A DNA stretch of 64,000 bases from Cacajao melanocephalus (GCA_963573385.1 CAUYLG010071546.1:1-64000), one strand, 5' to 3'. Counted from the stretch's first letter, positions 25,854 to 39,515 are shown. Translations and numbers: made by a program. Notes: generated from the letters alone by a model not told the origin.

Positions 25854-27139
25854 CTACAGCTAAAGCCCATAGTCTTAGACATTTTCTATCATTGCAGTCG
25901 CAGTGTGAACATCATTAGTACAATTCAGATGGAAATTTTGTAGAGATGCAATATTGCTAAAAGATTGTATGTCTCCAGAAAATTTGAACCCCCCAAATTT
26001 GATTTATTTAATATATTTGCATTTTAATGGTTTTTCTGAAAGGGTAATCTTCTAATCAAGATGAGCTGCTATGGTTTTACTGAGTAATTCACAATTTTCA
26101 GCTCATTTATATGTGTTTGTTAATATGCAGTATGAATATTTACACAATGTGCAAGCACATATGGATTATATTTATGTGAAATGCATGTTTAAAAATTTGA
26201 AATACTGAGCATTTGGTATTTTGGTTACCTTACAGATGTTACTCATTTAGTTTAATGTATTCCATTGAGTCAGTCTCCCAATTTCAAGGTGAATAATAAC
26301 TAATGCCTGTGTGGTACCCTAAAGTTTATAGTACTTTTCACATACCTGAACTCATTTGATAGCATCCCCAAACCCTTGGGAAGGTTCAATAACCCTATGA
26401 AGCCACAAGAAAACTAAAGAGACAGCTCTTCCCCCCAAGCCTCCATCATTAACCTTCAAAGATGCAGGTTCTGAAGCTAATTCTGAATAAGCTGTTAGAT
26501 TCAGGTAGTGGACATGGTCAGTGGATGTGGTCAGAGGGTGAGAGAGTGACCTACTATCTGATATGGCCAAACTGAATTCTGGCACTATCCCCTTCCCAGC
26601 CTCCTGCCAAACCCCACTTTCTAGGTTGGATTAACACAAATGTGTTTTGTTCCCCTCCAATGCCTCCCTCCTAGTCCCCTAGTTCTCCATAGGCATTGGT
26701 TCAGCCTTCCTAATCACTGGGACAGGGTGCCGATTCCTGCCACCCACTGGCTATCCTGAAAAGCAGCTATTGGAGTTAAGTTCTCTCCAGCTACTGGATG
26801 AGATCTGCTTTTAATGCGTTGATTTGTCTGAGATGTCCACAATACCTTAGGATAAACACTATACATACCAACTTCAAAAGACTGTTACATGTCAGTCACT
26901 GTTATTCCTAAGCACCATGTTTTATCATCTCTCAAAGGCAGATATCTCAGAATATGTGTCTGTCCATATGGAACTAAAGACTCCCACAAGACATGTCACC
27001 TTCTGTGTAAAAATAAAACGATAAAAATATTAGAAGTCTTAGTATATTGTCATCCTTTCTTCTTTTTCCATGTTTCAGATATTTCTTTTTCCTTGATGTA
27101 CTTGCTGTGTACAAGTCTATGAATTATAATATATATATA
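25854..27139. other. Unique sequence, no feature seen
   Basis: About 1.3 kb without recognisable genes or repeats. Confidence 0.45.
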
Positions 27140-27285
27140 GTTCAGATCATCACCATAACAACAACCAGGATGCAAGACAGTTCCATCAGCCCAAAGAACT
27201 TCTTCATGATATCTTCATAGTCACACCACATTCCTTCCCCAAGGCCCTGGGAACCACTGATTTACTCTCTGTCACTACAGACGTG

Positions 27286-27331
<46 letters not shown>

Positions 27332-27830
27332 AGACGGAGTCTTGCTCTGTTTCAGGCTGGAGTGCAATGGCGCCTTCTCGGCTCACTGCAACATCCACCT
27401 CCCAGATTGAAGCAATTCTCCTGCCTCAGCCTCCCGAGTAGCTTGGACTACAGGTGCAGGCCACCACACCCAGCTAATTTTTGTATTTTTAATAGAGACG
27501 GGGTTTCACCATGCTGACCAGGATGGTCTCAGTCTCTTGATCTCATGATCTGCCTGCCTTGGCCTCCCAAAGTGCTGGGATGTAGGTGTGAGCCACCGCA
27601 CCCAGCCCAGATGAGTCTTTTTAAGAATGATATAAAAACAGAACAGTACCGTATATAACCTTTTGAGACTGGCTTCCTTCCTTCAGTATATTGTCTTTGA
27701 GATTTATCCAAATTATGGAGGCTTTTCTTTTATTGTTCATTAGTATTCTGTTATATGGATATGTCACAGCTTGTTTATTCAAATATATTGTTGAATACAT
27801 ATAATGGTATTTTCGGAATTGGCATAACAT
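27140..27830 (-). mobile_element. Old L1M/HAL1-like fragment, split by Alu
   Basis: Antisense old L1: GGGAACCACTGATTTACTCT and CTGTCACTACAGACGTGTCT before the Alu, then AGTCTTTTTAAGAATGATAT, TGAGATTTATCCAAATTATG and GTTCATTAGTATTCTGTTAT after it. Confidence 0.6.
27291..27608 (-). mobile_element. Alu SINE with 43-nt pure T tail
   Basis: Antisense AluS/Sc-like copy. An uninterrupted T run occupies 27288-27330. Target-site copies AGACGTGTCTTT (27279-27290) and AGATGAGTCTTT (27609-27620) match 10 of 12. The body shows many substitutions, including lost CpGs and a deletion near CTCTGTTTCAGGCT. Confidence 0.93.
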
Positions 27831-27834
27831 ATTA

Positions 27835-28065
27835 AAAATTGTCAATATGATGCAATAGAAATAATCTTGGGAACTAGCCAGAGCTAGATTCAAACATCAA
27901 TTCTGTTACTTATTAATTGTGGGCAAGTAGGAAAGAAATCTGATCCTCGAAATTTGTAAAGTGGGGAGTAATGATATTAATTTCATAGAATTTTCAAGAT
28001 AAATAAATAAAATGAAAGCATGAGTGTCTAACACCTGGTAAATAGTCAAACATGTCTGTCTTTCC
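27835..28065 (+). mobile_element. MIR SINE
   Basis: Sense MIR: AGAGCTAGATTCAAACATCA, TGTTACTTATTAATTGTGGG, TAAAGTGGGGAGTAATGATA and GTGTCTAACACCTGGTAAAT align in order. Confidence 0.8.
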
Positions 28066-29221
28066 TCCCATCTGTCATAAAGTTCAGGCAGCCTGGTATA
28101 TATTTTTAGAAGTTTTTATTATCCTGATTTATAGGTGTGGAAACCCATAATACTGACTTTTTACGAATGATTTTGTTAACAGACAGGAGATAATCTATTG
28201 TACTATACATAGTAGAGATTTTGCATATCATAAATTCTTAACAAGTAAGTTTCTACACAAGTGCAAAACACTAGGTTGCATGACTTTCCAGAAAGGTTAT
28301 CTTACGGAGTGAGTTCCTACAGGCCAGTAATTTGGTGAATCTGTTTGAAATACAACCAGCAGAACTGGTGATGCTATGTAATCTGATGCTGACATACGAT
28401 TCACAGAAATTTTATCTGTTCCTTGTCATGCAGTCATGTCCAACTGGAAAGAAGGAAGCAAAACTTAAGTGCAAAGGAGGCTTGGGTGGTCCAGACAGCA
28501 TTAGGAAGGCCTTCTGATGAAGGTGATTTCTAAGCATCCTTATCTCAGTTGACACTGGATTCCATCACTTGTCAGTAATTGATCTGTTGCAATTCCTGAA
28601 GCGTAGCATATGACTTTCTTATCAGTATGAGCAAGAAGACGCAATTAAATTTCTAATCCAAAGATAAAATATATGAGTGTGCTTATCCCAAACTCCCCAT
28701 GTTTTATCATTTCCTACTTCTGGCTATGTAAGTGAGTAAGACTGACCTTCAATATCAACATTTACAGCATGGAAATCACATTGAGGAGGGTTTTAGTGGA
28801 GTTGTTTTGTCAAATAAATCATTAAAGTTATGTACCATTAATTCAGTTTTAACTCATGCTTTCTGACTTTCATAATGTAATAAAAATTAACTTTGTCTCA
28901 CACTTAACTTTAAAGAGTTCAAATCTGTACTCTTGGGAGGCATGACATCACTAAAAATGAATACATATGATTTATTTCTCAATGTTAGAATTTATGAGAT
29001 CATCTAGGTATTTCAGCAATAAAGTATACCTATATGACTTTGTATAGACTGATCAATTTGAAGTTGCGAGTGGGCAAGTCTTTTTCACCTAAAGAAATGG
29101 CAATTTCACATTATTCCACCTAAGCAAACATTCCAAGATGTTGACTTAGGAGAGCTGTGGATTCTTCCAAGGAGACTATAGTTTGTAACAGCCTCCCAAG
29201 TAGAGTCTAAGCTACTCAGGA
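28066..29221. other. Unique sequence, no feature seen
   Basis: No gene, RNA or repeat family recognised. Confidence 0.45.
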
Positions 29222-29848
<627 letters not shown>

Positions 29849-29905
29849 TAAATTTATGTTGTTTGCGGTTATTTTATTATGGCAGCTCAAGGAGACTGAT
29901 AAAGG
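29849..29905 (+). repeat. MLT1-type LTR, right part
   Basis: AATAAATTTATGTTGTTTGC...TTATTATGGCAGC...AGACTGATAAA is the terminal part of the MLT1 LTR split by the Alu. Confidence 0.75.
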
Positions 29906-30478
29906 TGTCTACACCCAATTCTCCTCTAATCTCCTGGTTAGGTAACCAAGACAGATTATCAAATATTAAAGAGCTGTAGGGGCATCTACTCTTCAAACCT
30001 ACAGCCTCATCTGCAGGTCCACTGAACACCAAAATGAAAACTCTGTGTCACTCAAGAGTAGCTTCCATTTCTATTTCCAAAGGAGTAGTTTTATGCTCCT
30101 GTAGAATTCCAAATAGATTAGGTTTAAAAGTCTGCAGACTCAAGCTCGAAATTTCTCAAGGCCTCTGCATTGCATGATATAACAGCACACGTTAAGTCCT
30201 GTGCTATCATGTATTTTGTCCACTCTGCCCCAAATTCATTTTGCCACATCCCTGAAATGCCACCATTAGTGACTTGTTTCCTAGAAGTTAACAAGTCCTA
30301 AAAGTGAAACTGCAAATACACCTGTGGTAGATCTCTTTGTAACACAAGTTACAAAGTATATTTGTATATTCTCTCTCATTTATTTCTCTCAACCAAAAGC
30401 ACACATTGTTGTTAGACCCATTATGCAAACTGAAGTATCCCACATTTATATTAATCGGGTAGATACATAAAGAAACAT
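29906..30478. other. Unique sequence, no feature seen
   Basis: No gene or repeat recognised. Confidence 0.4.
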
Positions 30479-30775
30479 TTTTTTTTTTGAGACAAGATCT
30501 CACTCTGCCACCCAGGCTGGAATGCAGTGCACAATTCTGGCTCACTGCATTCAACCTCCTGGGGCTCAAGTGATCCTCCCGCCTCAGCCTCCAAAGTATC
30601 TGAGACTATAGACACACACTTCCATGCCCAGCTAGTTTTTAATTATTATTATTTTTTGTAGAAATGGGGTCTTGCTATGTTGCCCAGGATGGTATCAAAC
30701 TCCTGGGCTGAAGTGATTCTTCTTCCTCTGCCTCCCAAAGTGCTGGGTTTTCAGGTGTGAACCACCTTACCTGGC
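30479..30775 (-). mobile_element. AluJ SINE
   Basis: Antisense AluJ: GAGACAAGATCTCACTCTGC, CTCAAGTGATCCTCCCGCCT, TCTTGCTATGTTGCCCAGGA and GTGAACCACCTTACCTGGCC. Confidence 0.92.
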
Positions 30776-32180
<1,405 letters not shown>

Positions 32181-33539
32181 ATAATAAGTGTTATATACTA
32201 TACCACTGTGAAATTAAACAAAATCATTTCGAAAGAAAGTTGGGGGAAGTATTTGGAAGAGAAGCATATTACTGTGAATATTGTTTTGTTTACTTTTCTG
32301 AGTATCAATGTTATCGTATCAGTATTTCTAAAGACATTTCATTGTTATATCAATCAACCATTATAACCAATGCTTTAATGTGTAATGATGCTTTACATAT
32401 TTAATTAATAGGTAAGTATAAAATATTTCCACTTGTTTTTTTAGTCACTGATGACTTGCTTTAATACATCTTTAGACTTATACAGATCTCCAATAAAGGT
32501 AGAAGAATGTGAATAGTAAAACCTTAATTAACTTCATAAAAGTCTCATAAAATAGGGTATCCGGGGGAACTACAGTTTGTATTAATAGAAACCCTCCTTT
32601 TTGTCAGAACTCTTAAATTAGTAATCATAACACGCTGAATATACTGCATTTACCTTTGATGATCTGACATGGGGGTCATTATTTTAATGCTCAGTTCTTA
32701 CTGTTCATTACTGTAGCAGTACAAGATGCAGAAGATTGATTTTTTTAAGTTCTGATGGTGGGATAAACTTGACATTTTGTGAAAAAGTTCCTGAAATATT
32801 TTGTTGTTTTTTTTAAACAACAACAAAACTATTTAGTGACTACTATACATCAGAAATGGGGTGGGGGTGCTATTTTACTCACGTATTTCTGATTCTCACA
32901 ACTATCTCTACTTTACTGAAGAGGCGTAACAGTATTAGTCTTGGTTTACTTCTCTTCCAAAATGTGGTGCGCAGAACATTATTAAATCTTCTCCATTTAA
33001 TTGAGGCTTCCAGTGTGGCAGGGGGCCCAGTTATGAATAAATCAGGTTTTCATTAATCAAGATTATGAACCTTGATTTGTTCATCTGCTCTTGATCCCAA
33101 TTTTTAAAGATGAAAATTAGTAGTTGATTATTGTCCAAGTATTAACGTAAAGAATGATTTTGAGTGCCTGGTTTCTGCCATATTTTTATTTCAGTCATTT
33201 ACCTAGTGCAGGACACTGAAGGACAACCAGGCAAATGCTGATTAGCATTCACAGTCTGTAGCTTTGACAAAGAACCTGCAGCTGCCATCAGCTTAGTTGC
33301 CCCATGTGTTCCATATCATTGCTAAAGCACCTTTGTTTCTCAAAGTATTACCAGGATTTGTGATTTAGTTTAGGGTGTTCCTCATTTATCATAACACAAA
33401 TAATGACTTTCAAGTGTCTTCATGAAACATGAAGTAACAAAGAGACTTCTGTAGGATTTTATGCAGCCAAAATTCCAAATGGATCAATGAAAGTTTTGCT
33501 GATCCAGCAGTGGCAGAATTACACCAGTGTGATGATGAA
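32181..33539. other. Mostly unique; weak MIR; possible regulatory block
   Basis: No gene. 32815-32935 may be a MIR scrap. 33040-33360 looks like single-copy sequence with TF-like motifs: AATGCT-GATT-AGCATT inverted repeat at 33234-33249, a CAGCTG E-box near 33281, and CCTTTGTT near 33331. This is inference only. Confidence 0.35.
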
Positions 33540-33760
33540 TAACAATCACAATAATGATCGATCACTGGCTCTTACGAATGGCCTGGGCTCTGTACAGCAT
33601 TTCGGTGAAGTAGGCAACATTCTCCTCATTTTAGGATACTATAGAAACTGAGAAACTGAAATGACCTGCTCAAGCTCCACAATCGTGATTCTATGGAGCA
33701 AAGATACAAACTCAGATTGGTTGAGTCCCCAATCCTTGCATTTAACCACCATATTTTACT
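33540..33760 (-). mobile_element. MIR SINE
   Basis: Antisense MIR: ATTCTCCTCATTTTAGGATA, ACTGAGAAACTGAAATGACC and TGCTCAAGCTCCACAATCGT. Confidence 0.75.
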
Positions 33761-34019
33761 GACACACTCTTATGTACTTTTCTTAGTAACTGTTTATTCT
33801 CAGGGAATTTGAATATTTTGAAACATCCTCTGATTTTATAGACTCATGGATTTATACTTAACAATGTGTGTTTTTATGATTAAAACAGATAGTAAACAAT
33901 ATTCACAGATATGGAAGCAGACCAGGCAGTGATTAATCTGAGTTTTTGTGAGCTGGAACACAGTGATGGGAAGAAAACCCAGGATCTGCTTAGATTAGGC
34001 ATTTTCTTTTCCTGATCAC

Positions 34020-34200
34020 ATATTTTCTAATGCAGATTTTCCCAATGCTTCACTATTTATGAAGCATTTTATAAATGTAAGCCTTTCAACATCTTTGCAT
34101 AGTTAAGATTAATTCACCCAATTTTACAGATGAGCAAACTGACACTCAGAGAGACCAAGTAATTGCCAGGTTTACACAGTAAGCATTACCAGCATGTTCC
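34020..34200 (-). mobile_element. MIR SINE
   Basis: Antisense MIR: CAATTTTACAGATGAGCAAA, CTGACACTCAGAGAGACCAA, GTAATTGCCAGG. Confidence 0.85.
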
Positions 34201-36299
34201 ACTTAACGTTTGCTAACTTAATAATTTAAAAGTGTTATGTTCTCATAGGAGCATTCCCTTACATATTAGTTAAGTATTTCATTTCTTTCCCAGACTTAAT
34301 ATTTTATGTTATTTCAGCTCTATTCACCTGGTCCATTAATTTCATATCTGTACCTTTGGTGAAATATTACTAGAGTCTCTAATAAAATATGTGTTTTGTT
34401 TGTGATAACTGTGTTAAAAGTGAAACTTAAAATAGTGGAAATGTAGAACAAAATAAGCTATAATATAGTCACAGAGTAAGGCACTTTAAAGACATCTCAG
34501 TGGTCCCAAGATAAATACTACTTGTCCAGGTCAGAAGCATCTGGCCTTTGAGATAAACATCCTGGAAACTCAAAGTCAGACACTCCAATTATTACCCTAG
34601 CTGTTTTTCTTCCTGTTTTCTTAAGAAAGCAGCTAAGTCCTAAATTAAGCACTGAAAATCATTCTGTGAGGATATAGTACTGAACAATGTCAGTAAGAAG
34701 AGATCAAAGGTGTAATCCCAAACGTTCCTACCTTTTCAAATTTGCCTTTCAGAATTTTGTATCTTTGAATTTATGTGAATGTCTTTACGCACATTTCTTG
34801 AGTTAACCAGATTCTACATCTTATTTCTCTTATTCAAGCTTCAGAGGTATTCCTCATATCAAGTAGTCTGGGAGTTAGTAGACAAGTGTATTTGTTCATT
34901 CTCCAGATTCAGTCCAATAATAAGTCGCTAGATATTGCCTTTTGCAGGCTTTTAAATAATTTTAGAATGAAATACGAGATACTCTTACTTATTCTGAAAT
35001 CAGTTACCTGGCCTAGTAAAAAAAAAATCTTTTTCCAAATCTTCCACCAATCTATATGTTAATATTTAAAGTTCCTCATTAGTTCAAACTCATCTAACTT
35101 TGTGCGCCCTTGAATATCCTTAACTATCTCTAGCTCAGGTGTGGCATTACGAATATAGGTTTTGTTGTTGTTGCTATTGAAAGGAGAAATCTATTCTTTT
35201 GGAGATGCTTCCCTAGTTTGTCTTATGTAAAACCACCTCAATCCTTCATATTCCACCATCTCAGCTACAAATTTTTTCTCTGGTTTTGCATATGGAATGA
35301 GAACATCTTAGGAAAATGGCTGGGCTTATGTACTATTTAATCGAAACACATGGAAATCCACATTTAACATTCTGTATCTTTTTTGGGAATGTTCAGGAAT
35401 GTACACTATGCCTATAAACCAATGAAGGTCAAATCCTTGGCCCTTAGAGGAAAATCTCAATCTAGCTCTCTCAACAATAAAAGATTTGTTGTATAGAACC
35501 CAATTGATAATAATCTTGAGGAGCCAGGTACAGATGTTCTGTCCTCTTCTAGCAGGCACTTTAGGTTTTCAAAGTTAAATAGGAAGAATACATTCGCTTA
35601 CCGGAACCATCCACAAATATTCAATGCTTGCTCATTCAAGGACTCTTCAGTTTGTCCTTGTACTTCCTACCAAGGTAAAGTCCCCCTCCACCTTGACTTT
35701 TTGTACGTCCATCTTCTGTCTGTGGAAGAATAGTTATAAACCATATGGACAAGGGCTATATCTTCCCATGCTAGTCGAGCACCTTACTCGAGCATATAGT
35801 ATTGGAGTGGAGAGGGGACAGATATTGAAACTGGTAAATGTTCCTCCCAAGATTTGTCTTAATATTGACCATGGTTCATGTTTTCTGGTGGAGAAACAAG
35901 GTAGGAGTGGAAGTGGTCAAGTCACACATATCTAAGTATAATAGGAACGATGAGAAATTGGAAAATAAAAGTTATAAATTCCACATTTTTAACCTAGATT
36001 ATTCATGTCAGTAGCAGGTGAGATAGGAACAGTTTGAGGGACAAGACAGTGTTTTGCTAAGACTGACAGCTATAATACATTTGAAAGCACAATCATGTGT
36101 CTAAGAATGAAATTAAGGATTCAGGCAGGATTGTAAAGGATTAAATAGTAGTAGTGCTGTTTTTAATTTAGAAAGAGCCAGAAACTTAAAGGAAAATTGA
36201 GGCAGAATTCCAAGGGATTCTTTGCAGTTGGAAAGACATATATTTGGAAAAGAATTAGCTTAAATAACTTAATAGAAAATAAAGTGAAGAAACACCTAA
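34201..36299. other. Unique sequence, no feature seen
   Basis: About 2.1 kb without recognisable genes, RNAs or repeats. The frames at 35326-35559 (minus) and 35624-35935 (plus) have no recognisable domain. Confidence 0.45.
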
Positions 36300-36445
36300 A
36301 TAAGTGCCTACTTTGGACCAGGTAGCTCACATATTTTCATTTAATTGCCAAAATAAGCCCAAAGGTTAAAAAAATTACTTCATTTTGTCCCCCAAGAAGC
36401 TCAGGCTTAGGAAGGTAAAGGAATTAGCCCAAGGGCACATAACTC
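36300..36445 (-). mobile_element. MIR SINE fragment
   Basis: Antisense MIR: TAAGTGCCTACTTTGGACCA, AGGCTTAGGAAGGTAAAGGA and ATTAGCCCAAGGGCAC. Confidence 0.75.
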
Positions 36446-36889
36446 TTTCATCCACCCTGAATCACCTCTATGAATATCTAGACCACTCAAATATTCATGG
36501 AAGGTGAATTTAATACTGGTATCTTTATAACATGCTTTAAGATTCAATATCAACTTTGAATCTCAGCACTGGATGATTAGCTAACCATGAATCAGGCAAC
36601 AACATTCTTTGACCATCTAAAACAGACAAATAATGGGGGATATTAGAATTCTGAAGGAATATAACATCTTATTCCTGAGATCAATAGCATTTGAAGGAGA
36701 AAACAGAATGTGCACGAATCTGTAAAAAATGTGCACACTTACAGAAATATGGATTCACCCAGAATCATTTTGTAAGCAATAAAATGAGAAGAAAGTGACT
36801 AGTGATGGTTGTTGAAATGCCCAGAGTTACTTAAGGTAGGTTAGATACCTTAAGATTTATGTCTAGAAATTAAATTTTACAAAATGTGC
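36446..36889. other. Unique sequence, no feature seen
   Basis: No gene or repeat recognised. Confidence 0.4.
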
Positions 36890-37085
36890 CAAAGACAAAA
36901 TGAACTTAGCATCATTTAATCCTTAAAACCACCTTGTAAAGTAGGTAGTAGTGTTATTCCAATTTTACTGGTGATGAAACTAAGAAAGAATTGAAGCATC
37001 ATGCCCAGGTTTCCAGAGGTGGTAAGTGGCAGAGCTGGCATTTGCACTGTGGCAGTACCAGAGTCACTGCTCCTCTGCTGAACTT
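36890..37085 (-). mobile_element. MIR SINE
   Basis: Antisense MIR: CTTAAAACCACCTTGTAAAG, CCAATTTTACTGGTGATGAA and GGTAAGTGGCAGAGCTGGCA. Confidence 0.85.
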
Positions 37086-38399
37086 AGGCTTTCCACTTCA
37101 TGTAAGTGACCATGTAAGTATGTGGGCTGTGTTTATCCAGATTCTGACTCCTTAACCCTTGACAAAGTGTCTATGTGAAAACAGTTTCCCATTGTTCTTA
37201 GAGGGGTCAGTTCATTGATATACTCAACAAATTTTTCTTGAATAACCATAATATGCAACACAGTGCAGTGCTCATGCTGGGGACACAGCAGTGAACAGGT
37301 CAGACAAGGACGCTGCTCTGTTGCATGGACTGTGCTGGGCACTTCATACACACTAACAATGCATTACAATGAATCGTCGTTGTGAAAAGAATGCACACTT
37401 TCATTAGACTGAACGAATGACTTACCCTTAAAAATGAACATCATTCTTCCAAAATTTCTATTGTGTGAGACGGTTTGGGGGGATTCCCACTTAGAACCAG
37501 AGTACCAGTTTAAATGCCCTTACAGTCTTAGAATGATTTTCTGAATGAAGCCTTAAAACACGTATCTTTGTAGTAGTTATATTTTCATAATATAAGCTGC
37601 TCATGTCCATTTTGGAACAGCTTATTCCCACTGCCCAAAATTGCTTGTTACACACTTTGCTTAGTGTTGTTTATCCCGTAGCTCTAAGTAATTAGTTGTG
37701 GAATGGTGTTTATAACAACGCGGGGGGTGAGGTAGGTATTATACCTCACGCTGCCATTACGATCCCATCCCAAAACTACCAATCATTTGCCAAATTTCAA
37801 CTGCTTTTTAACAGTAGTTGTTGTTTGTTTTTTTCTGATGATAAAGGCCCACCTCTAAAATTTATCAAGCTACAGCTTATTACAGTGAACCAACATTCTT
37901 GAAACCTTCTAAGGTGATCCCAGGTTTTAATAAGCAGGGCAGGGCTCTAAAAATGTTTTCCTCCTCTTGCTTGTATTATGCTTCCTCACCTGCTCACTGG
38001 AGTAGAGGGGTGTCAGCCTGAGGCTCAAAGACCCCTTGAGAGTCTGCTGACTAAGCTTGCAGCAGGGACCCACATGGCATGACAGAGGGGCTCCTTTCAT
38101 ACATGCAGTTCCATAGTTAGTTACATACCCACGCATAGGCGTGGATACCCATGGATGTATGCCTTTTTGTATGCATGTGCTGTGAGCCACTATTGGTCTC
38201 CCCCTCCTTTATCCCGACCCCTGAGGAAACCCTGCAATTCCCTGGAATTCAGGGAATAAATAACGAGACGAGGCAAATAGTCCTTTTTCCTTCCCTGGTG
38301 GCTGGGACTGCTCATCGCCTGGAATATGCAATGCCTCCTCTCACAAGCAGCTAATAAAGACAGACTGAAAAGATGAGCAAGAGAATGCATGGATCCAGA
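37086..38399. other. PLPPR5 upstream region with short palindromes
   Basis: No gene. 37200-37330 is an ancient repeat scrap. The rest looks single-copy. Three compact inverted repeats occur: GTGAGGTA/TACCTCAC (37727-37749), CCACGC/GCGTGG (38129-38144) and ATTCCCTG/CAGGGAAT (38237-38257). Confidence 0.5.
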
Positions 38400-38449
38400 G
38401 AGGGGCCGCTGTACAAGAGATGATGCTTCGGGAGCTACTGAGCTATGAT

Positions 38450-38480
38450 TTCTCTCTCTCTCTTATTTTAAATATACAAA
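38450..38480 (+). promoter_or_regulatory. Candidate CT tract plus TATA-like element
   Basis: A (TC)n run at about 38450-38464 is followed by TTTTAAATATAC at 38466-38477, the only TATA-like sequence near the CpG island in the sense direction. If used, it would start PLPPR5 transcription near 38500. CpG-island promoters often lack a TATA box and use dispersed starts, so this is a weak call. Confidence 0.25.
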
Positions 38481-38937
38481 GCGCTGGGAGGCTGCAGGGG
38501 AGGCAAAGAAACCCTGAATCTAAAATCCTGAGATTTCTCTAACAGCGCCTAGAAACCACCGCCAGGCTCCAGCCCCGGTCTGGGTCAAGGAATTCGAGGG
38601 AGGCAGGCTGGACGCACCCGTTGAAACTCGAGGCTCCCTAGCGTCACTTTGCGCCTTGGTGGGCTTTGCGCTGGAAAACGCGTCCACGCACCATTTTTCC
38701 AGGCGTTGTGAGGGGAAACCGCTCAGCTGGTGCCTCGGCAGAGTTTCTGGAAGCTCCATCTCGACTGCCTCCCCTCCCCCCTTTTTGATTTTACCCCCGC
38801 GAGGAGCTTCCCCAGCCCCACAGCGTCCGCGCTCTGAGGGGTATAGGTGCCGGCGTCCCGCCGGCTGCCGCCCCGTCCGCCCACGCTGCCTCCTCCGGGC
38901 TGGCCTGGGGGCTTGACCCAGCGCCGCCACTTCTCGA

Positions 38938-39075
38938 ATGGTCTCGTGCAGGGGCGCAGCGGCCGCTGCCCGTCGCCCGGGACTCCCCGCCCTCCCTCGC
39001 GACCCCGCGCCTGGGCGGGCGACGCTAGCGGCGGGCAGGGGGCGGGCAGGGGAGAGGGGGCTCGTCCGGGGGTAG
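38938..39075 (+). other. Possible uORF in PLPPR5 5' leader
   Basis: ATG at 38938-38940 opens a 45-codon frame ending at TAG 39073-39075, about 200 nt before the PLPPR5 ATG and in a different frame. Its start context has C at -3 and G at +4, so it is weak to moderate. It matters only if transcription starts upstream of 38938, which cannot be told from the sequence. Confidence 0.3.
39033..39060 (+). promoter_or_regulatory. G-quadruplex motif
   Basis: Five G-runs on the sense strand (GGG, GGGGG, GGG, GGGG, GGGGG) separated by loops of 1-3 nt (CA, C, CA, AGA), about 220 nt before the PLPPR5 ATG. It fits the strict G3+N1-7 definition and would be in the mRNA leader if transcription starts upstream. 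Confidence 0.7.
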
Positions 39076-39278
39076 CCGCCTCCTCTGCAGCCTGCCCGAG
39101 CCTCGAAGCCCGGACCTGCCTCCGCCTCTTCCTCCAGCGGCTCCATCCCGCCTCCCGCGCCTCGTCCTCCTGCCGCCCCCGCTGCCGCGCCCCCGGTGGC
39201 TGCCTCGGCGGACCCGGGAGGGGGCCCGCCGCGTCGGCCGCCTGCTCGGCTCGGCCCGGCCCGGCCCGGGAGGCGTGC

Positions 39279-39515
39279 ATGCCCCTGCGGCCCGCGGCGC
39301 TCACCAGCAGCATGCTCTATTTCCAGATGGTGATCATGGCAGGGACGGTGATGCTGGCGTACTACTTCGAGTACACGGACACGTTCACCGTGAACGTGCA
39401 GGGCTTCTTCTGCCACGACAGTGCCTACCGCAAGCCCTACCCGGGCCCGGAGGACAGCAGCGCCGTGCCCCCCGTGCTCCTCTACTCGCTGGCCGCCGGG
39501 GTCCCCGTGCTCGTG
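39279..39515 (+). CDS. PLPPR5: PLPPR5 first coding exon (partial gene)
   Basis: Encodes the first 79 residues of phospholipid phosphatase-related protein 5 (PRG-5), a multi-pass membrane protein of the lipid phosphate phosphatase superfamily. The family has six membrane segments. The PLPPR branch lacks key catalytic residues and is associated with neurite, filopodium and spine formation. The sequence shows a short N-terminus (MPLRPAALTSS), a first hydrophobic segment at about residues 12-31 ending LAYYF, then a polar loop with EYTDTF and GFFCHDSAYRKPYPG, which identifies the PLPPR family. The second hydrophobic segment starts near residue 64. The related PLPPR1 differs at many of these positions, and my memory of PLPPR5 fits best. 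The start is the ATG at 39279, preceded by an open frame without ATG back to a TAG at 38844. Start context is poor (T at -3, C at +4). The exon ends in phase 0 at a GTG|GTAAGC donor. Remaining exons lie beyond the window. Confidence 0.92.

Noticed and set aside
32795..32830. TTTTGTTGTT/AACAACAAAA hairpin
   Set aside because: Low-complexity T- and A-rich sequence; a ten-base stem here is not surprising.
38656..38916. Possible separate small protein upstream of PLPPR5
   Set aside because: Chance frame within the CpG island; Pro/Arg-rich and without domain or good start context.
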